A stretch of 13,164 nucleotides of DNA from an uncultured Bacilli bacterium. Its GTDB lineage: Bacteria > Bacillota_I > Bacilli_A > RF39 > UBA660. The position numbers were made by a program, and so were the translations under genes. Positions 6,194 to 12,838 of this stretch are shown piece after piece. The number at the start of each line of letters is the position of its first letter. The first letter of the stretch is position 1. The notes below the pieces were generated by a model, which worked only from the letters and a program-made list of their open reading frames with translations, was not told where the DNA came from and did no database searches. The stretch spans positions 1 to 13,164 of the forward strand of contig CALVRP010000044.1 in assembly GCA_944358665.1 (NCBI GenBank), given 5' to 3'.

Positions 6194-7417
6194 TTAGTTA
6201 ATCCTTCCAATAAAGTATTTCTTTTTACCTCTTTTAATCACTAACACATCTTCTTCAATTGCTATATCACGAGTTACCATAAATTCTTCACCAGTTATTT
6301 TTTCTTCATTTATTGTAATACTACCAGCATTAACAAATTCTCTAGCTTCTCTTTTACTACTAGCAATTTTACCATTAACAAGCATATCAATGATATTTAT
6401 ATTATCAGATGTTTCAAATGTTGGAACACCTTTAAACACTTCATTTATTTCTTTTTTTGTTAAACTTTTAACTTTACCACTAAATAGAGCTTCGCTAATC
6501 ATAATAACTCTATCACATGCTTCTTCTCCATGTAAAAAAGTTACAATTTCTTTGGCTAAAGTTTTCTGAGCCATTCTAAGTTCTGGCTTTTCATTATGTG
6601 TTTTCATAATCTTTTCAATTTCTTCTCTACTTAAAAATGTATAAACTTTTAAATATTGCTCTACCATCTCATCATCTGAATTTAAGAAATATTGGTATAA
6701 TTCATAACTAGATGTTTTATTTCTGTCAAGCCACACCGCATTACCTTCACTTTTACCGATTTTATTACCATTTTTATCAAGAACAAGTGGCATTGTAAAT
6801 CCATAAACTTCCTTACCAGTTTTCTTTCTAATTAAATCAATACCAGCCGTAATATTACCCCATTGATCAGAACCTGCCGCCTGCATAATACAACCTTTAT
6901 TTTCATAAAGCCATAAGAAATCTAAAGCTTGCATTATCATATAAGAAAATTCTGTATAAGTAATACCACTATCTAACCTTCTTCTTATTATATCTTTATC
7001 AAGCATATAATTAATATTAAAATATTTTCCATAGTCTCTTAAAAAATCAATAAAATTAATATTTTTAGACCAGTCATAATTGTTAACCATTTCATAACCA
7101 AATAAATCAGAAATTTGTTTGTGCAAAGCATCATAATTTTTAAGCACATCTTCTTTACTAATCATCGCTCTTTCAGTTGTTGGTCTAGGATCACCTATCA
7201 TACCAGTTGCCCCGCCAACTAATAAAATAGGATGGTGACCTCCCATTTGTAATCTTTTAGCTGTAAGTAAAGAAGATAAATGACCAACATGCAAACTATC
7301 TGCTGAAGGATCAGTTCCCCAATAAAAAGTTATACTATCTCCATTAATTACCTTTTCGATATCGCCAGCCTCGTCTTTAATAAGACCGCGCCATTTTAAA
7401 TCCTCATATAAATTCAT
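6194..7417 (-). CDS. tyrS: tyrosyl-tRNA synthetase
   Basis: A class I synthetase that charges tRNA-Tyr using ATP in the cytoplasm, as a homodimer. The 407-residue protein has the HIGH motif as HVGHL (43-47) after GTDPSADSL, the tyrosine pocket with YTEFSYM and QAAGSDQWGN (about 179-188), and the KMSKS motif as KIGKS (219-223). A C-terminal S4-like RNA-binding domain (about 335-400) has KIASSKREAREFVNAGSI. Length fits bacterial TyrRS (400-430). Third gene after the Tyr T-box leader. The last codons of deoC form its AAGGAGG site and the deoC stop is one base upstream. The matching T-box specifier UAC strengthens the call over TrpRS, which shares the fold. Confidence 0.96.
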   Translation of the reverse strand: MNLYEDLKWRGLIKDEAGDIEKVINGDSITFYWGTDPSADSLHVGHLSSLLTAKRLQMGGHHPILLVGGATGMIGDPRPTTERAMISKEDVLKNYDALHKQISDLFGYEMVNNYDWSKNINFIDFLRDYGKYFNINYMLDKDIIRRRLDSGITYTEFSYMIMQALDFLWLYENKGCIMQAAGSDQWGNITAGIDLIRKKTGKEVYGFTMPLVLDKNGNKIGKSEGNAVWLDRNKTSSYELYQYFLNSDDEMVEQYLKVYTFLSREEIEKIMKTHNEKPELRMAQKTLAKEIVTFLHGEEACDRVIMISEALFSGKVKSLTKKEINEVFKGVPTFETSDNINIIDMLVNGKIASSKREAREFVNAGSITINEEKITGEEFMVTRDIAIEEDVLVIKRGKKKYFIGRIN

Positions 7418-7418
7418 A

Positions 7419-8090
7419 TTATTCCTCCTTTTTAAAATAATCTTGTTCTAACTCTTTCATAATATTTACGCCACTACTGGTTCCAATCCTGCTTACACCT
7501 TTCTTAATAAGTTCATCAGCAAATTTTAAAGTTTTGATGCCACCACTAGCCTTGATTTCTAAAACTTCATTTTTATGTTCATTAATAATATCAATATCTT
7601 CAAGACTAGCACCTCTTTCGCCAAATCCAGTAGATGTTTTAATAAAACTCACAAATGTTTCATTACATATTTCGGTCATTTTAATTATTTCTTCTTTAGT
7701 CAAAAGCGAAGTTTCAATAATAACTTTTAAAGTCTTTCCATCAATCGAATCGCGAATCTCTTCAATTTCACTCTTAACATAATCATATTCTTTTTCCTTT
7801 AAAGCACCAACATTAATAACCATATCAATTTCATCAGCACCCATTTCCACCGCATCTATAGCTTCAAAAACTTTTGTTTTGGGGCTGTTCATCCCAAGTG
7901 GAAAACCTACAACTGTAGCCACCAAAATATTAGTATCTTTTAATAAATCTTTAGCAAGTGATACATAACTTGGATGAACACAAACTGCATAAAAATCATA
8001 TTCTATTGCCTCTCTACACAATCTAGCAATATCTTCACTAGTCGCATCCATTTTTAAATTTGTATGATCAATATATTTATTTATTTCCAT
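7419..8090 (-). CDS. deoC: deoxyribose-phosphate aldolase
   Basis: DeoC splits 2-deoxyribose 5-phosphate into glyceraldehyde 3-phosphate and acetaldehyde in deoxynucleoside breakdown. The 223-residue protein has the TIM-barrel family motifs: YIDHTNL at the N-terminus, VCVHPSYV, VVGFPLG, EIDMVINVGAL (Asp89), the Schiff-base lysine in FIKTSTGFG (Lys151) and the second lysine in IKASGGIKT (Lys180), ending with the phosphate-binding RIGTSSG. Length matches the family (210-260). AGGAGG precedes the ATG. It sits between a HAD hydrolase and tyrS behind a Tyr T-box, away from the usual deo/cdd/pdp genes, so control by tyrosyl-tRNA charging is unexpected. Confidence 0.94.
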   Translation of the reverse strand: MEINKYIDHTNLKMDATSEDIARLCREAIEYDFYAVCVHPSYVSLAKDLLKDTNILVATVVGFPLGMNSPKTKVFEAIDAVEMGADEIDMVINVGALKEKEYDYVKSEIEEIRDSIDGKTLKVIIETSLLTKEEIIKMTEICNETFVSFIKTSTGFGERGASLEDIDIINEHKNEVLEIKASGGIKTLKFADELIKKGVSRIGTSSGVNIMKELEQDYFKKEE

Positions 8091-8101
8091 AGTATTCCTC
8101 C

Positions 8102-8728
8102 TTATAAAATATTTTTTAATTCTTTAATTTCTCTAATTTTTTGATATTTTGTATTATTTTTATAATTATTATCAAAATGAATTACTTTAGCTCCCATTTG
8201 ATAAGGCACATCTAAATCCTTTTTAGGACTGTCACCAATGAATAGACATTCTTCCATTTTTAGGCCCCTACTTGCCATCAAATAGGCTTCTTTATTTGGT
8301 TTAATTTTTACCATATCAGTACCAATTACTTTAGTAAAATATTTAAGGATCCCAAATTTTTCTAATCTTCTTTTTTGCGCATCAGTAAACCAATTTGTTA
8401 AAGCGTATATTTCATACTTTTGAGATAAATATTCAAATGTGCTGATAATATCTTCATCAGGCTCATTCACCCAATTTTCAGCCACTTCTTTATTTATTTT
8501 TTTTATCATGTTAATATCAAAGTTATAATCTAATTTACGATTTAAAAAACTAAGCATAGCCTCTTCACTATAAATATTTTCTTCATCTTCATAAAATTCA
8601 AGAACGTCATATACTTCTTTAGCCTTTTTTAAATCTTTATCAGGAAATATCTCGGCATAATATTTAATAAACTCATCTTTAAAAAGTATTAATGTATTAT
8701 CAATATCGAATATTATTCTTTTTATCAT
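8102..8728 (-). CDS. HAD superfamily hydrolase (subfamily IA)
   Basis: A 208-residue cytoplasmic phosphatase-like enzyme. Motif I is FDIDNTL (nucleophile Asp8, Asp10), an inserted helical cap follows (about 15-90), motif II is ALTN (Thr111), motif III lysine is in KIKPNKEAY (Lys143), and motif IV is FIGDSPKKDLDVPYQMG (Asp166, Asp171). The start at 8728 has AAGGAGG at good spacing; an upstream in-frame GTG at 8794 lies inside the T-box and is rejected. It is the first gene of the T-box operon, 11 bases before deoC. The substrate is unknown; a sugar phosphate or nucleotide linked to deoC is only a guess from position. Confidence 0.85.
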   Translation of the reverse strand: MIKRIIFDIDNTLILFKDEFIKYYAEIFPDKDLKKAKEVYDVLEFYEDEENIYSEEAMLSFLNRKLDYNFDINMIKKINKEVAENWVNEPDEDIISTFEYLSQKYEIYALTNWFTDAQKRRLEKFGILKYFTKVIGTDMVKIKPNKEAYLMASRGLKMEECLFIGDSPKKDLDVPYQMGAKVIHFDNNYKNNTKYQKIREIKELKNIL

Positions 8729-8747
8729 ATTCTTCCTCCTTATAAAT

Positions 8748-8812
8748 AAAAAGAATACTGATGAGTTAAGGACGAGACAAGCCCGCGGTACCACCTTAAT
8801 TCATAGTATTCT
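8748..8812 (-). terminator. T-box terminator hairpin
   Basis: On the minus strand AGAATACT (8812-8805) pairs perfectly with AGTATTCT (8759-8752), extended by ATGAATTAAGG with CCTTAACTCAT (one mismatch), then TTTTT (8752-8748). The 5' arm includes the start of the T-box core, so terminator and antiterminator exclude each other. Confidence 0.85.
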
Positions 8813-8951
8813 ATGCACTTTATCAGATAACGGCGACAAACCGATTTGACTCAAAATTTGTATTTCATCATTTAATCTTGGTTAGTTTTCAGCACCCACT
8901 AACTTCCTAATTACTAATTAAATAACTACTAAGAATTTCTCTTCATCAATT
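8748..8951 (-). promoter_or_regulatory. tyrosyl T-box riboswitch leader
   Basis: The leader RNA contains the T-box core AAGGTGGTACCGCG (8797-8784), which base-pairs with the free 3' end of uncharged tRNA. Stem I starts with GAAGAGAA and AGTA and has a distal part GGGTGCTGAAAACTAAC. The probable specifier is UAC (8862-8860) in the context GAAATACAAA, a tyrosine codon that agrees with tyrS in the operon. When tRNA-Tyr is uncharged the antiterminator forms and the HAD-deoC-tyrS unit is expressed. The specifier assignment was made by eye from context; the full fold was not computed. Confidence 0.9.
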
Positions 8952-8957
8952 AACAAA

Positions 8958-8986
8958 ACTATAACACAACTTTTATTTTTTGTAAA
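8958..8986 (-). promoter_or_regulatory. sigma-A promoter of the T-box operon
   Basis: On the minus strand TTTACA (8986-8981), 17 bases, TATAGT (8963-8958); predicted start near 8951, right before stem I of the T-box leader. Confidence 0.7.
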
Positions 8987-9173
8987 GATTTTTATTTATC
9001 ACTTATTTAAATCACTTTATTTTCTAAAATAATCTTTACCTTTTTATACACTTCATTTTTTACTAATATTTTTTATTCCGTTACAAAAACTAATATACAT
9101 TACATTTTTTTGATACTATAAATATCTTATAAAAAAATAATTTAAAATCTCTTTTTATTAAAAAAAGTAGAAA
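8987..9173. other. AT-rich intergenic gap, no gene seen
   Basis: Almost pure A/T with no plausible ORF. On the minus strand just after the GtrA-family gene, AATTTCT (9172-9166) and AGAGATT (9149-9143) could form a weak AT-only hairpin followed by T-rich sequence, possibly a poor terminator. Nothing else supported. Confidence 0.4.
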
Positions 9174-9596
9174 TTAATCTGTATTTTTAAAAACCAAAAA
9201 CTTACTAAAAACATAATTAATAATTACAATAACAAATTGAACAATAATTTTACTAATTGTATCATCAATATGCATTAAACTAAATAAGACAAACATTAAT
9301 GCCATATCAATAATTAATGAAAAAAATCTTGCGAGAAAAAAGTTAAAAACTTCTTTATATTTTTCTTTTCCTTCGGATTTACTGTTAAAAACATACTTTC
9401 TATTAGTTAAATAAGCAAAAATAACCGCACATATCCAAGATAATACATTGCTTATCTGTACAGTAATATCCGTTTTTTCACTAAACAGTAAATTTGCAAA
9501 CAACATATAAGATACAATACTAACTACGGTTGTTAAAACGCCAAATATTAAATAATTAATTATCTCTCTATATTTTAAATATAATTCTTTTAACAT
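9174..9596 (-). CDS. GtrA-like family membrane protein
   Basis: A 140-residue integral membrane protein with four predicted helices (about 14-35, 46-63, 86-108, 114-132). The N-terminal INYLIFGVLTTVVSIVSYMLF, the NVLSWICAVIFAYLTNRKYVF segment and the terminal NYVFSKFLVFK motif match the GtrA family, whose members are thought to move lipid-linked sugars (such as undecaprenyl-phosphate glucose) across the membrane for cell-wall or surface glycan modification. AGGTGA precedes the ATG. No glycosyltransferase gene is adjacent, so the lipid-linked substrate is unknown. It follows the prepilin-like gene by 34 bases and may be co-transcribed with it. Confidence 0.85.
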   Translation of the reverse strand: MLKELYLKYREIINYLIFGVLTTVVSIVSYMLFANLLFSEKTDITVQISNVLSWICAVIFAYLTNRKYVFNSKSEGKEKYKEVFNFFLARFFSLIIDMALMFVLFSLMHIDDTISKIIVQFVIVIINYVFSKFLVFKNTD

Positions 9597-9630
9597 TTCA
9601 TCACCTAATACTCATATTAAATAAAAACAC

Positions 9631-10002
9631 CTATTTTGTGCAGATGCCTTCTCTCATTTTATAACTATATTGATTATATTCTTCATCATAAGTAATTGTT
9701 ACAATTTCAGAACTCATACTATTATTAGTAATTGGATTTATGACATCATCACTAGCCGATAAGTAACCCTCATCTTGAAGTTCTTGAACAGTTATTGTTT
9801 TAGCCACACTTTTACTTACTTCTGATGGATTATGTGCATGCCATCTTTCAGCCGCATTTTCAATCGTACGAATATTTTCCTCGCAAGAATCATATCTTGA
9901 GTTATTAATCGTATCAACAATAATCGGAACTGTTATGGCAGCAATAACCCCTAAAAGAACAATAACGGTCAATAACTCTATCAATGTAAAACCATTTTTC
10001 AT
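9631..10002 (-). CDS. type IV prepilin-like protein (pseudopilin)
   Basis: The 123-residue protein begins MKNGFTLIELLTVIVLLGVIAAI, shown here in two parts: the prepilin-peptidase site G4|FTLIE with the conserved Glu at mature position 5, then a hydrophobic helix to about residue 28. A soluble tail with Cys40 and Cys121 could form a disulfide and has no ComGC or named pilin match that I can defend. I chose the ATG at 10002 because AGGTGA (10013-10008) is properly spaced; the longer form from GTG at 10011 overlaps that site. Such proteins are processed by a prepilin peptidase and assembled in pilus, competence or secretion structures, but no assembly ATPase, membrane platform or peptidase gene is in the window. 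Confidence 0.85.
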   Translation of the reverse strand: MKNGFTLIELLTVIVLLGVIAAITVPIIVDTINNSRYDSCEENIRTIENAAERWHAHNPSEVSKSVAKTITVQELQDEGYLSASDDVINPITNNSMSSEIVTITYDEEYNQYSYKMREGICTK

Positions 10003-10019
10003 ATCTTTCACCTATTGTT

Positions 10020-10048
10020 ATTATACATTTATATATTTTTCTAGTCAA
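10020..10048 (-). promoter_or_regulatory. sigma-A promoter of the prepilin-like gene
   Basis: On the minus strand TTGACT (10048-10043), 17 bases, perfect TATAAT (10025-10020). The normal start point (about 10013) would put the ribosome-binding site at the very 5' end of the mRNA, an unusually short leader of roughly 11 bases. Confidence 0.7.
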
Positions 10049-10120
10049 TTAATTTTTTCTAAATCCCTAATACATTTTAATTAATTTATCATCGAGTTGC
10101 TATATTTTTATTTAAACAAC

Positions 10121-10160
10121 AGACTAATTTAGACTAAAAAACGGTAGCCTCTTTTAGTCT
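10121..10160. promoter_or_regulatory. repeated operator upstream of the XRE regulator
   Basis: Two direct copies of AGACTAA (10121 and 10131, one helical turn apart) and a perfect inverted pair AGACTAAAA (10131-10139) with TTTTAGTCT (10152-10160), 12 bases between. A -10-like TATAGT (10160-10165) touches the right arm, with no good -35. Position and symmetry suggest binding sites for the adjacent regulator acting on its own promoter. Confidence 0.55.
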
Positions 10161-10187
10161 ATAGTAAAATTTTAACTGGAGGATCAT

Positions 10188-10427
10188 ATGAACAGATTAA
10201 GAGACTTAAGAGAAGACCATGACTTACTGCAAAAAGATGTCGCTAAAATAATTGGCATTAGCCAGCGAGGGTATTCTCATTATGAAACTGAAGAAAATAA
10301 CATTCCAAACGAAGTATTAAAAAAACTAGCAATGTTTTACAATACCAGTACTGATTATATTTTAGGGCTTACTAATGAAAAAAAGCCTTATCCTAGAAAT
10401 AACAATAAGACTGTTGTATTTTCATAA
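10188..10427 (+). CDS. small XRE-family HTH transcriptional regulator
   Basis: A 79-residue DNA-binding protein made of a single helix-turn-helix domain (about residues 3-60). The XRE pattern is clear: LRDLREDHDLLQKDVAKIIG, then ISQRGYSHYETEE as the recognition region, followed by IPNEVLKKLAMFYNTSTDYILGLT, very common in single-domain Cro/CI-like regulators. A short charged tail follows. TGGAGG is well spaced from the ATG. It is a single gene between the repeated operator and a terminator and converges on gpr. Autoregulation is inferred from the operator. Its targets are unknown; similar half-sites were not noticed elsewhere in the window. Confidence 0.85.
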   Translation: MNRLRDLREDHDLLQKDVAKIIGISQRGYSHYETEENNIPNEVLKKLAMFYNTSTDYILGLTNEKKPYPRNNNKTVVFS

Positions 10428-10430
10428 AAA

Positions 10431-10477
10431 CACGGCCATATTCAAATGACGGGATTTGATTGACCGTGCTTTTTTTA
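10431..10477. terminator. terminator shared by the XRE gene and gpr
   Basis: Outer arms CACGG (10431-10435) and CCGTG (10464-10468) enclose an inner TCAAAT/ATTTGA stem with a GACGGG loop. On the plus strand TTTTTTT follows (10470-10476); on the minus strand TTTTT follows (10430-10426). It therefore serves both converging genes, and its plus-strand T-tract overlaps the gpr stop codon. Confidence 0.7.
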
Positions 10478-11485
10478 TATATTATTTGCTTTATCATGCA
10501 ATGTTTGATTAATACCCTCACTAATTAAACTTGACAATTTTTCAATAACAAAATCTTCTTCTTTAGGTGTTACCATTAAATTATATCCAATGGGATTTAA
10601 CACTTCAAAAATTAAATGTTTTATATCATTTTCATTTAAAGAACCAACTATTCCAAGAAGGTTTTGTTTATCAGTATCAGCGATACTTACATTTTTTTCT
10701 AAATAATTAACCCCTACTTGTAATTTACTAGCAGGATTATCATAATTTTCCTTTGAATAAGCAAAATGTTTATACATATAATTTATTGTATCGCTAACAA
10801 TTGAAGTTGCATCAACAACCGTTGGAACACCAATGGCAATTACTGGAACATTTAAAGTATCCTTACTGATTTCTTTTCTTTTATTTCCAACACCGCTCCC
10901 TGGATTTATACCAGCATCAGTCATTTGAATTGTTTTGTTAAGCCTTTCAATAGAACTAGCTGCTAAGGCATCAATAGTAATTACTAAATTTGGTTTTAAA
11001 AAAGAAACCAAATTATAAAGTAAATCACTAGTTTCAATACCAGTTTCTCCCATAACACCAGGTGTTAAAGCACAAACTCTTTTAAAGCCATCTTCCATAT
11101 GTCCATATAGCGCCAAATGATTCGTCACTAGCACTTTATCAGTTACTAAGGGGCCTAAAGAATCAGGCGTCGATTTTCTATTCCCCAAACCAACAACTAA
11201 AATTAAACTATTATCATTTAAAGATATTGGCTTAATCAACTTATTAAGTTCGGTTACTAAAACATCTTTAACTTTTTCTTTATTATCATAGTCAGTAATA
11301 TCTTCAAATTCAATAGTAATATAATGACCTTCTTTTTTATTTATCTTTTTAGCATTTTCAGAATTTAAATCAATATCAGTTACTTTAATATTATCTTTAT
11401 TTAAATTTTCTTTTCCATCAGTAACAAGTTCTATAGCTAAATCGGTTCTAACTTCATAATTTTTCAAATCAATTTCATGACTCAT
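10475..11485 (-). CDS. gpr: GPR endopeptidase (spore germination protease)
   Basis: GPR degrades the small acid-soluble proteins that coat spore DNA when the spore germinates; it is made as an inactive zymogen in the forespore. The protein shows IDLKNYEVRTDLAIE at the N-terminus, matching the propeptide junction of Bacillus GPR, then VVGLGNRKSTPDSLGP, TPGVMGETGIET, VITIDALAASS, and TDAGINPGSGVGNKR with GVPTVVDAT. The aspartates in TPDSLGP and TIDALAA correspond to the pair proposed as catalytic (peptidase family A25). I favour the ATG at 11485 (336 residues) because GGTGAT lies just before it; an in-frame ATG at 11497 would add four residues. It is divergent from rpsT with about 100 bases between. 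A forespore sigma-G promoter was sought but none was convincing. Its presence implies a sporulating lineage. Confidence 0.95.
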   Translation of the reverse strand: MSHEIDLKNYEVRTDLAIELVTDGKENLNKDNIKVTDIDLNSENAKKINKKEGHYITIEFEDITDYDNKEKVKDVLVTELNKLIKPISLNDNSLILVVGLGNRKSTPDSLGPLVTDKVLVTNHLALYGHMEDGFKRVCALTPGVMGETGIETSDLLYNLVSFLKPNLVITIDALAASSIERLNKTIQMTDAGINPGSGVGNKRKEISKDTLNVPVIAIGVPTVVDATSIVSDTINYMYKHFAYSKENYDNPASKLQVGVNYLEKNVSIADTDKQNLLGIVGSLNENDIKHLIFEVLNPIGYNLMVTPKEEDFVIEKLSSLISEGINQTLHDKANNI

Positions 11486-11528
11486 TTTATCACCCATAAA
11501 TTATTTTTCCAAAAAACACTAATTTTAT

Positions 11529-11557
11529 TTGCATTTTCTTAATTTTTTTGTTAAAAT
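11529..11557 (+). promoter_or_regulatory. sigma-A promoter of rpsT
   Basis: TTGCAT (11529-11534), 17 bases, TAAAAT (11552-11557), with TGT just before the -10 as an extended element. The predicted start is near 11564. It overlaps the region where the divergent gpr promoter must lie. Confidence 0.65.
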
Positions 11558-11587
11558 ATATTTACTAATGGCTGGGAGGTGAAAATT

Positions 11588-11851
11588 ATGGCCAATATGA
11601 AAAACGCAAAAAAACGCATTTTAGTAAACGAAAAAAAATCAGAAAGAAATAATATGTATAGTGCAAGTATGAAAACAGCATGTAAAAATGTTGAAAGAAG
11701 TATTGCTAATAAAGATAAAGAAAAAGCTAATGAAAACTTAAAAACAGCTATTAAAAGAATTGATAAAGCAGTAAGTGCGAAGGTAGTGGCTAAAAACACA
11801 GCAGCCCGCAAGAAATCAAGATTAACAAAAAAAGTAAATCAAATGAGCTAA
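11588..11851 (+). CDS. rpsT: ribosomal protein S20
   Basis: S20 is a basic helical-bundle protein binding 16S rRNA in the small subunit. The 87-residue protein starts MANMKNAKKRI, continues with SERNNMYSASMKTACKNVE and ends with the conserved AKNTAARKKSRLTKKVN. Length is usual (83-90). GGGAGGTG (11574-11581) sets the start at this ATG; an in-frame GTG at 11579 is inside that site. It stands alone with its own promoter and terminator, the latter formed from its last codons. Divergent adjacency to gpr is also known in Bacillus. Confidence 0.94.
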   Translation: MANMKNAKKRILVNEKKSERNNMYSASMKTACKNVERSIANKDKEKANENLKTAIKRIDKAVSAKVVAKNTAARKKSRLTKKVNQMS

Positions 11852-11868
11852 TTTACTTTTTTTTTGAT
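11827..11868 (+). terminator. terminator of rpsT
   Basis: Arms of 13 bases, A7GTAAAT (11827-11839) and ATTTACT7 (11851-11863), pair perfectly around an 11-base loop and run into a T-tract to 11865. The left arm is rpsT coding sequence and the stop codon lies at the loop edge. The -10 of the next gene begins immediately after. Confidence 0.7.
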
Positions 11869-11873
11869 ATAAT
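11865..11873 (+). promoter_or_regulatory. extended -10 promoter of the transglutaminase-like gene
   Basis: TGA followed by perfect TATAAT (11868-11873), without a recognisable -35 at 17 bases. The usual start point would be near 11880, leaving a leader of about 12 bases that begins with the AGGTGA site (11881-11886). Confidence 0.5.
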
Positions 11874-11892
11874 ATTTAGTAGGTGAATGATT

Positions 11893-12825
11893 ATGAAAAA
11901 AATTATTGGTTGGTTATCCACAATTATTTTACTTGGACTTCTTGTATTCTGTTATATTTATCGTGAACAAATTGTTACATTTGTTATGGGCAATGCTGTT
12001 CAGTACGCAAACGTCGAAGTTAAAGATGCAAATGAATATAAGAATGATTTTCCCTTTAAATTTGTAGAAGAAACTGATGATTTTCACGTAAAAGATAGGC
12101 AAGGAATTCTTAATGTTATCTATACCGTTTTGAATAATGGTTGGGACGAATTTACTTTCTATTGTGATAATAACTATAAAAAATGCACTAATGATTTGGC
12201 TGATATTTCAAATGATCAAGCCCTTTTATCAGTAATCAACAATATGGTTTCTCCTTATAATAGTTATGAAAAATTATATATAACCACTAATAACTATGGC
12301 AAAGCGACCGTTAGCGTTCAAAAATTATATAGTAACGATGATATAAAAAAAATAAACGAAAAAATTGAAACTATAAAAAATGAAGTTATAAATGATAGTA
12401 TGAGTGACCGGGAAAAAATAAATGCTTATCATGATTATGTTATAAATAATTCTTCTTATGACGAAGAAAGAGCTGTAAATATTGAAAAAGGCAATACAGA
12501 AAGTAGTACTTATAATTCTCATAAAGCGAATGGTCCTCTATTGGAAGGAAAAGCCTTATGTAGTGGCTATAGTGACGCAATGAAATTATATTTAGATGAA
12601 TTGAAAATTCCAAATTATAAAATTGCCAACAACAATCATATTTGGAATTTAGTCTACATAGATGGTCAGTGGCTTCACTTAGATTTAACTTGGGATGATC
12701 CAGTAACCACAGATGGTTCTAATTTATTATTACACAAATTTTTCTTAGTAACCACTAATGAATTATCAGAATTAGATAGTACTAATCATACATTTGAAGC
12801 CAGTTACTATCCCGAAGTAGGTTAA
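11893..12825 (+). CDS. membrane-anchored transglutaminase-like protein
   Basis: The 310-residue protein has an N-terminal membrane anchor (about 5-23) and an extracellular part. The C-terminal half is a transglutaminase-like cysteine fold: helix SDREKINAYHDYVINNSSYD (169-189), Cys223 in EGKALCSGYSDAMKLYL, His249 in NNNHIWNLVYIDGQW, and Asp264 in LHLDLTWDDP, the expected Cys-His-Asp triad. In bacteria such secreted domains act as cysteine proteases, cross-linkers or peptidoglycan-associated enzymes; the substrate is not known here. Residues 40-165 lack a recognised domain. Its start at 11893 has AGGTGA at 6-base spacing; an in-frame ATG at 11887 is too close. The FC in the anchor is not a proper lipobox. 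Its stop overlaps the convergent kinase gene by four bases. Confidence 0.85.
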   Translation: MKKIIGWLSTIILLGLLVFCYIYREQIVTFVMGNAVQYANVEVKDANEYKNDFPFKFVEETDDFHVKDRQGILNVIYTVLNNGWDEFTFYCDNNYKKCTNDLADISNDQALLSVINNMVSPYNSYEKLYITTNNYGKATVSVQKLYSNDDIKKINEKIETIKNEVINDSMSDREKINAYHDYVINNSSYDEERAVNIEKGNTESSTYNSHKANGPLLEGKALCSGYSDAMKLYLDELKIPNYKIANNNHIWNLVYIDGQWLHLDLTWDDPVTTDGSNLLLHKFFLVTTNELSELDSTNHTFEASYYPEVG

Positions 12826-12838
12826 TCACCTACTTTTT
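12815..12838 (+). terminator. terminator spanning two convergent stop codons
   Basis: AAGTAGGT (12815-12822), loop TAATC and ACCTACTT (12828-12835), then TTTTTC. The stem is built from the final codons of both the rightward transglutaminase-like gene and the leftward kinase gene. T residues follow only in the rightward direction, so it is a good terminator for the rightward gene. Confidence 0.7.

Noticed and set aside
8729..8794. Upstream start of the HAD hydrolase at 8794
   Set aside because: This stretch is the T-box core and terminator; the ATG at 8728 has a strong ribosome-binding site.
11498..11560. Forespore sigma-G promoter for gpr
   Set aside because: Only weak resemblance (a GCAAAT-like -35 and an AT-rich -10); not good enough to call.
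11551..11811. Leftward 86-residue hydrophobic open frame
   Set aside because: Exact antisense shadow of rpsT; hydrophobicity comes from the complement of lysine-rich codons.
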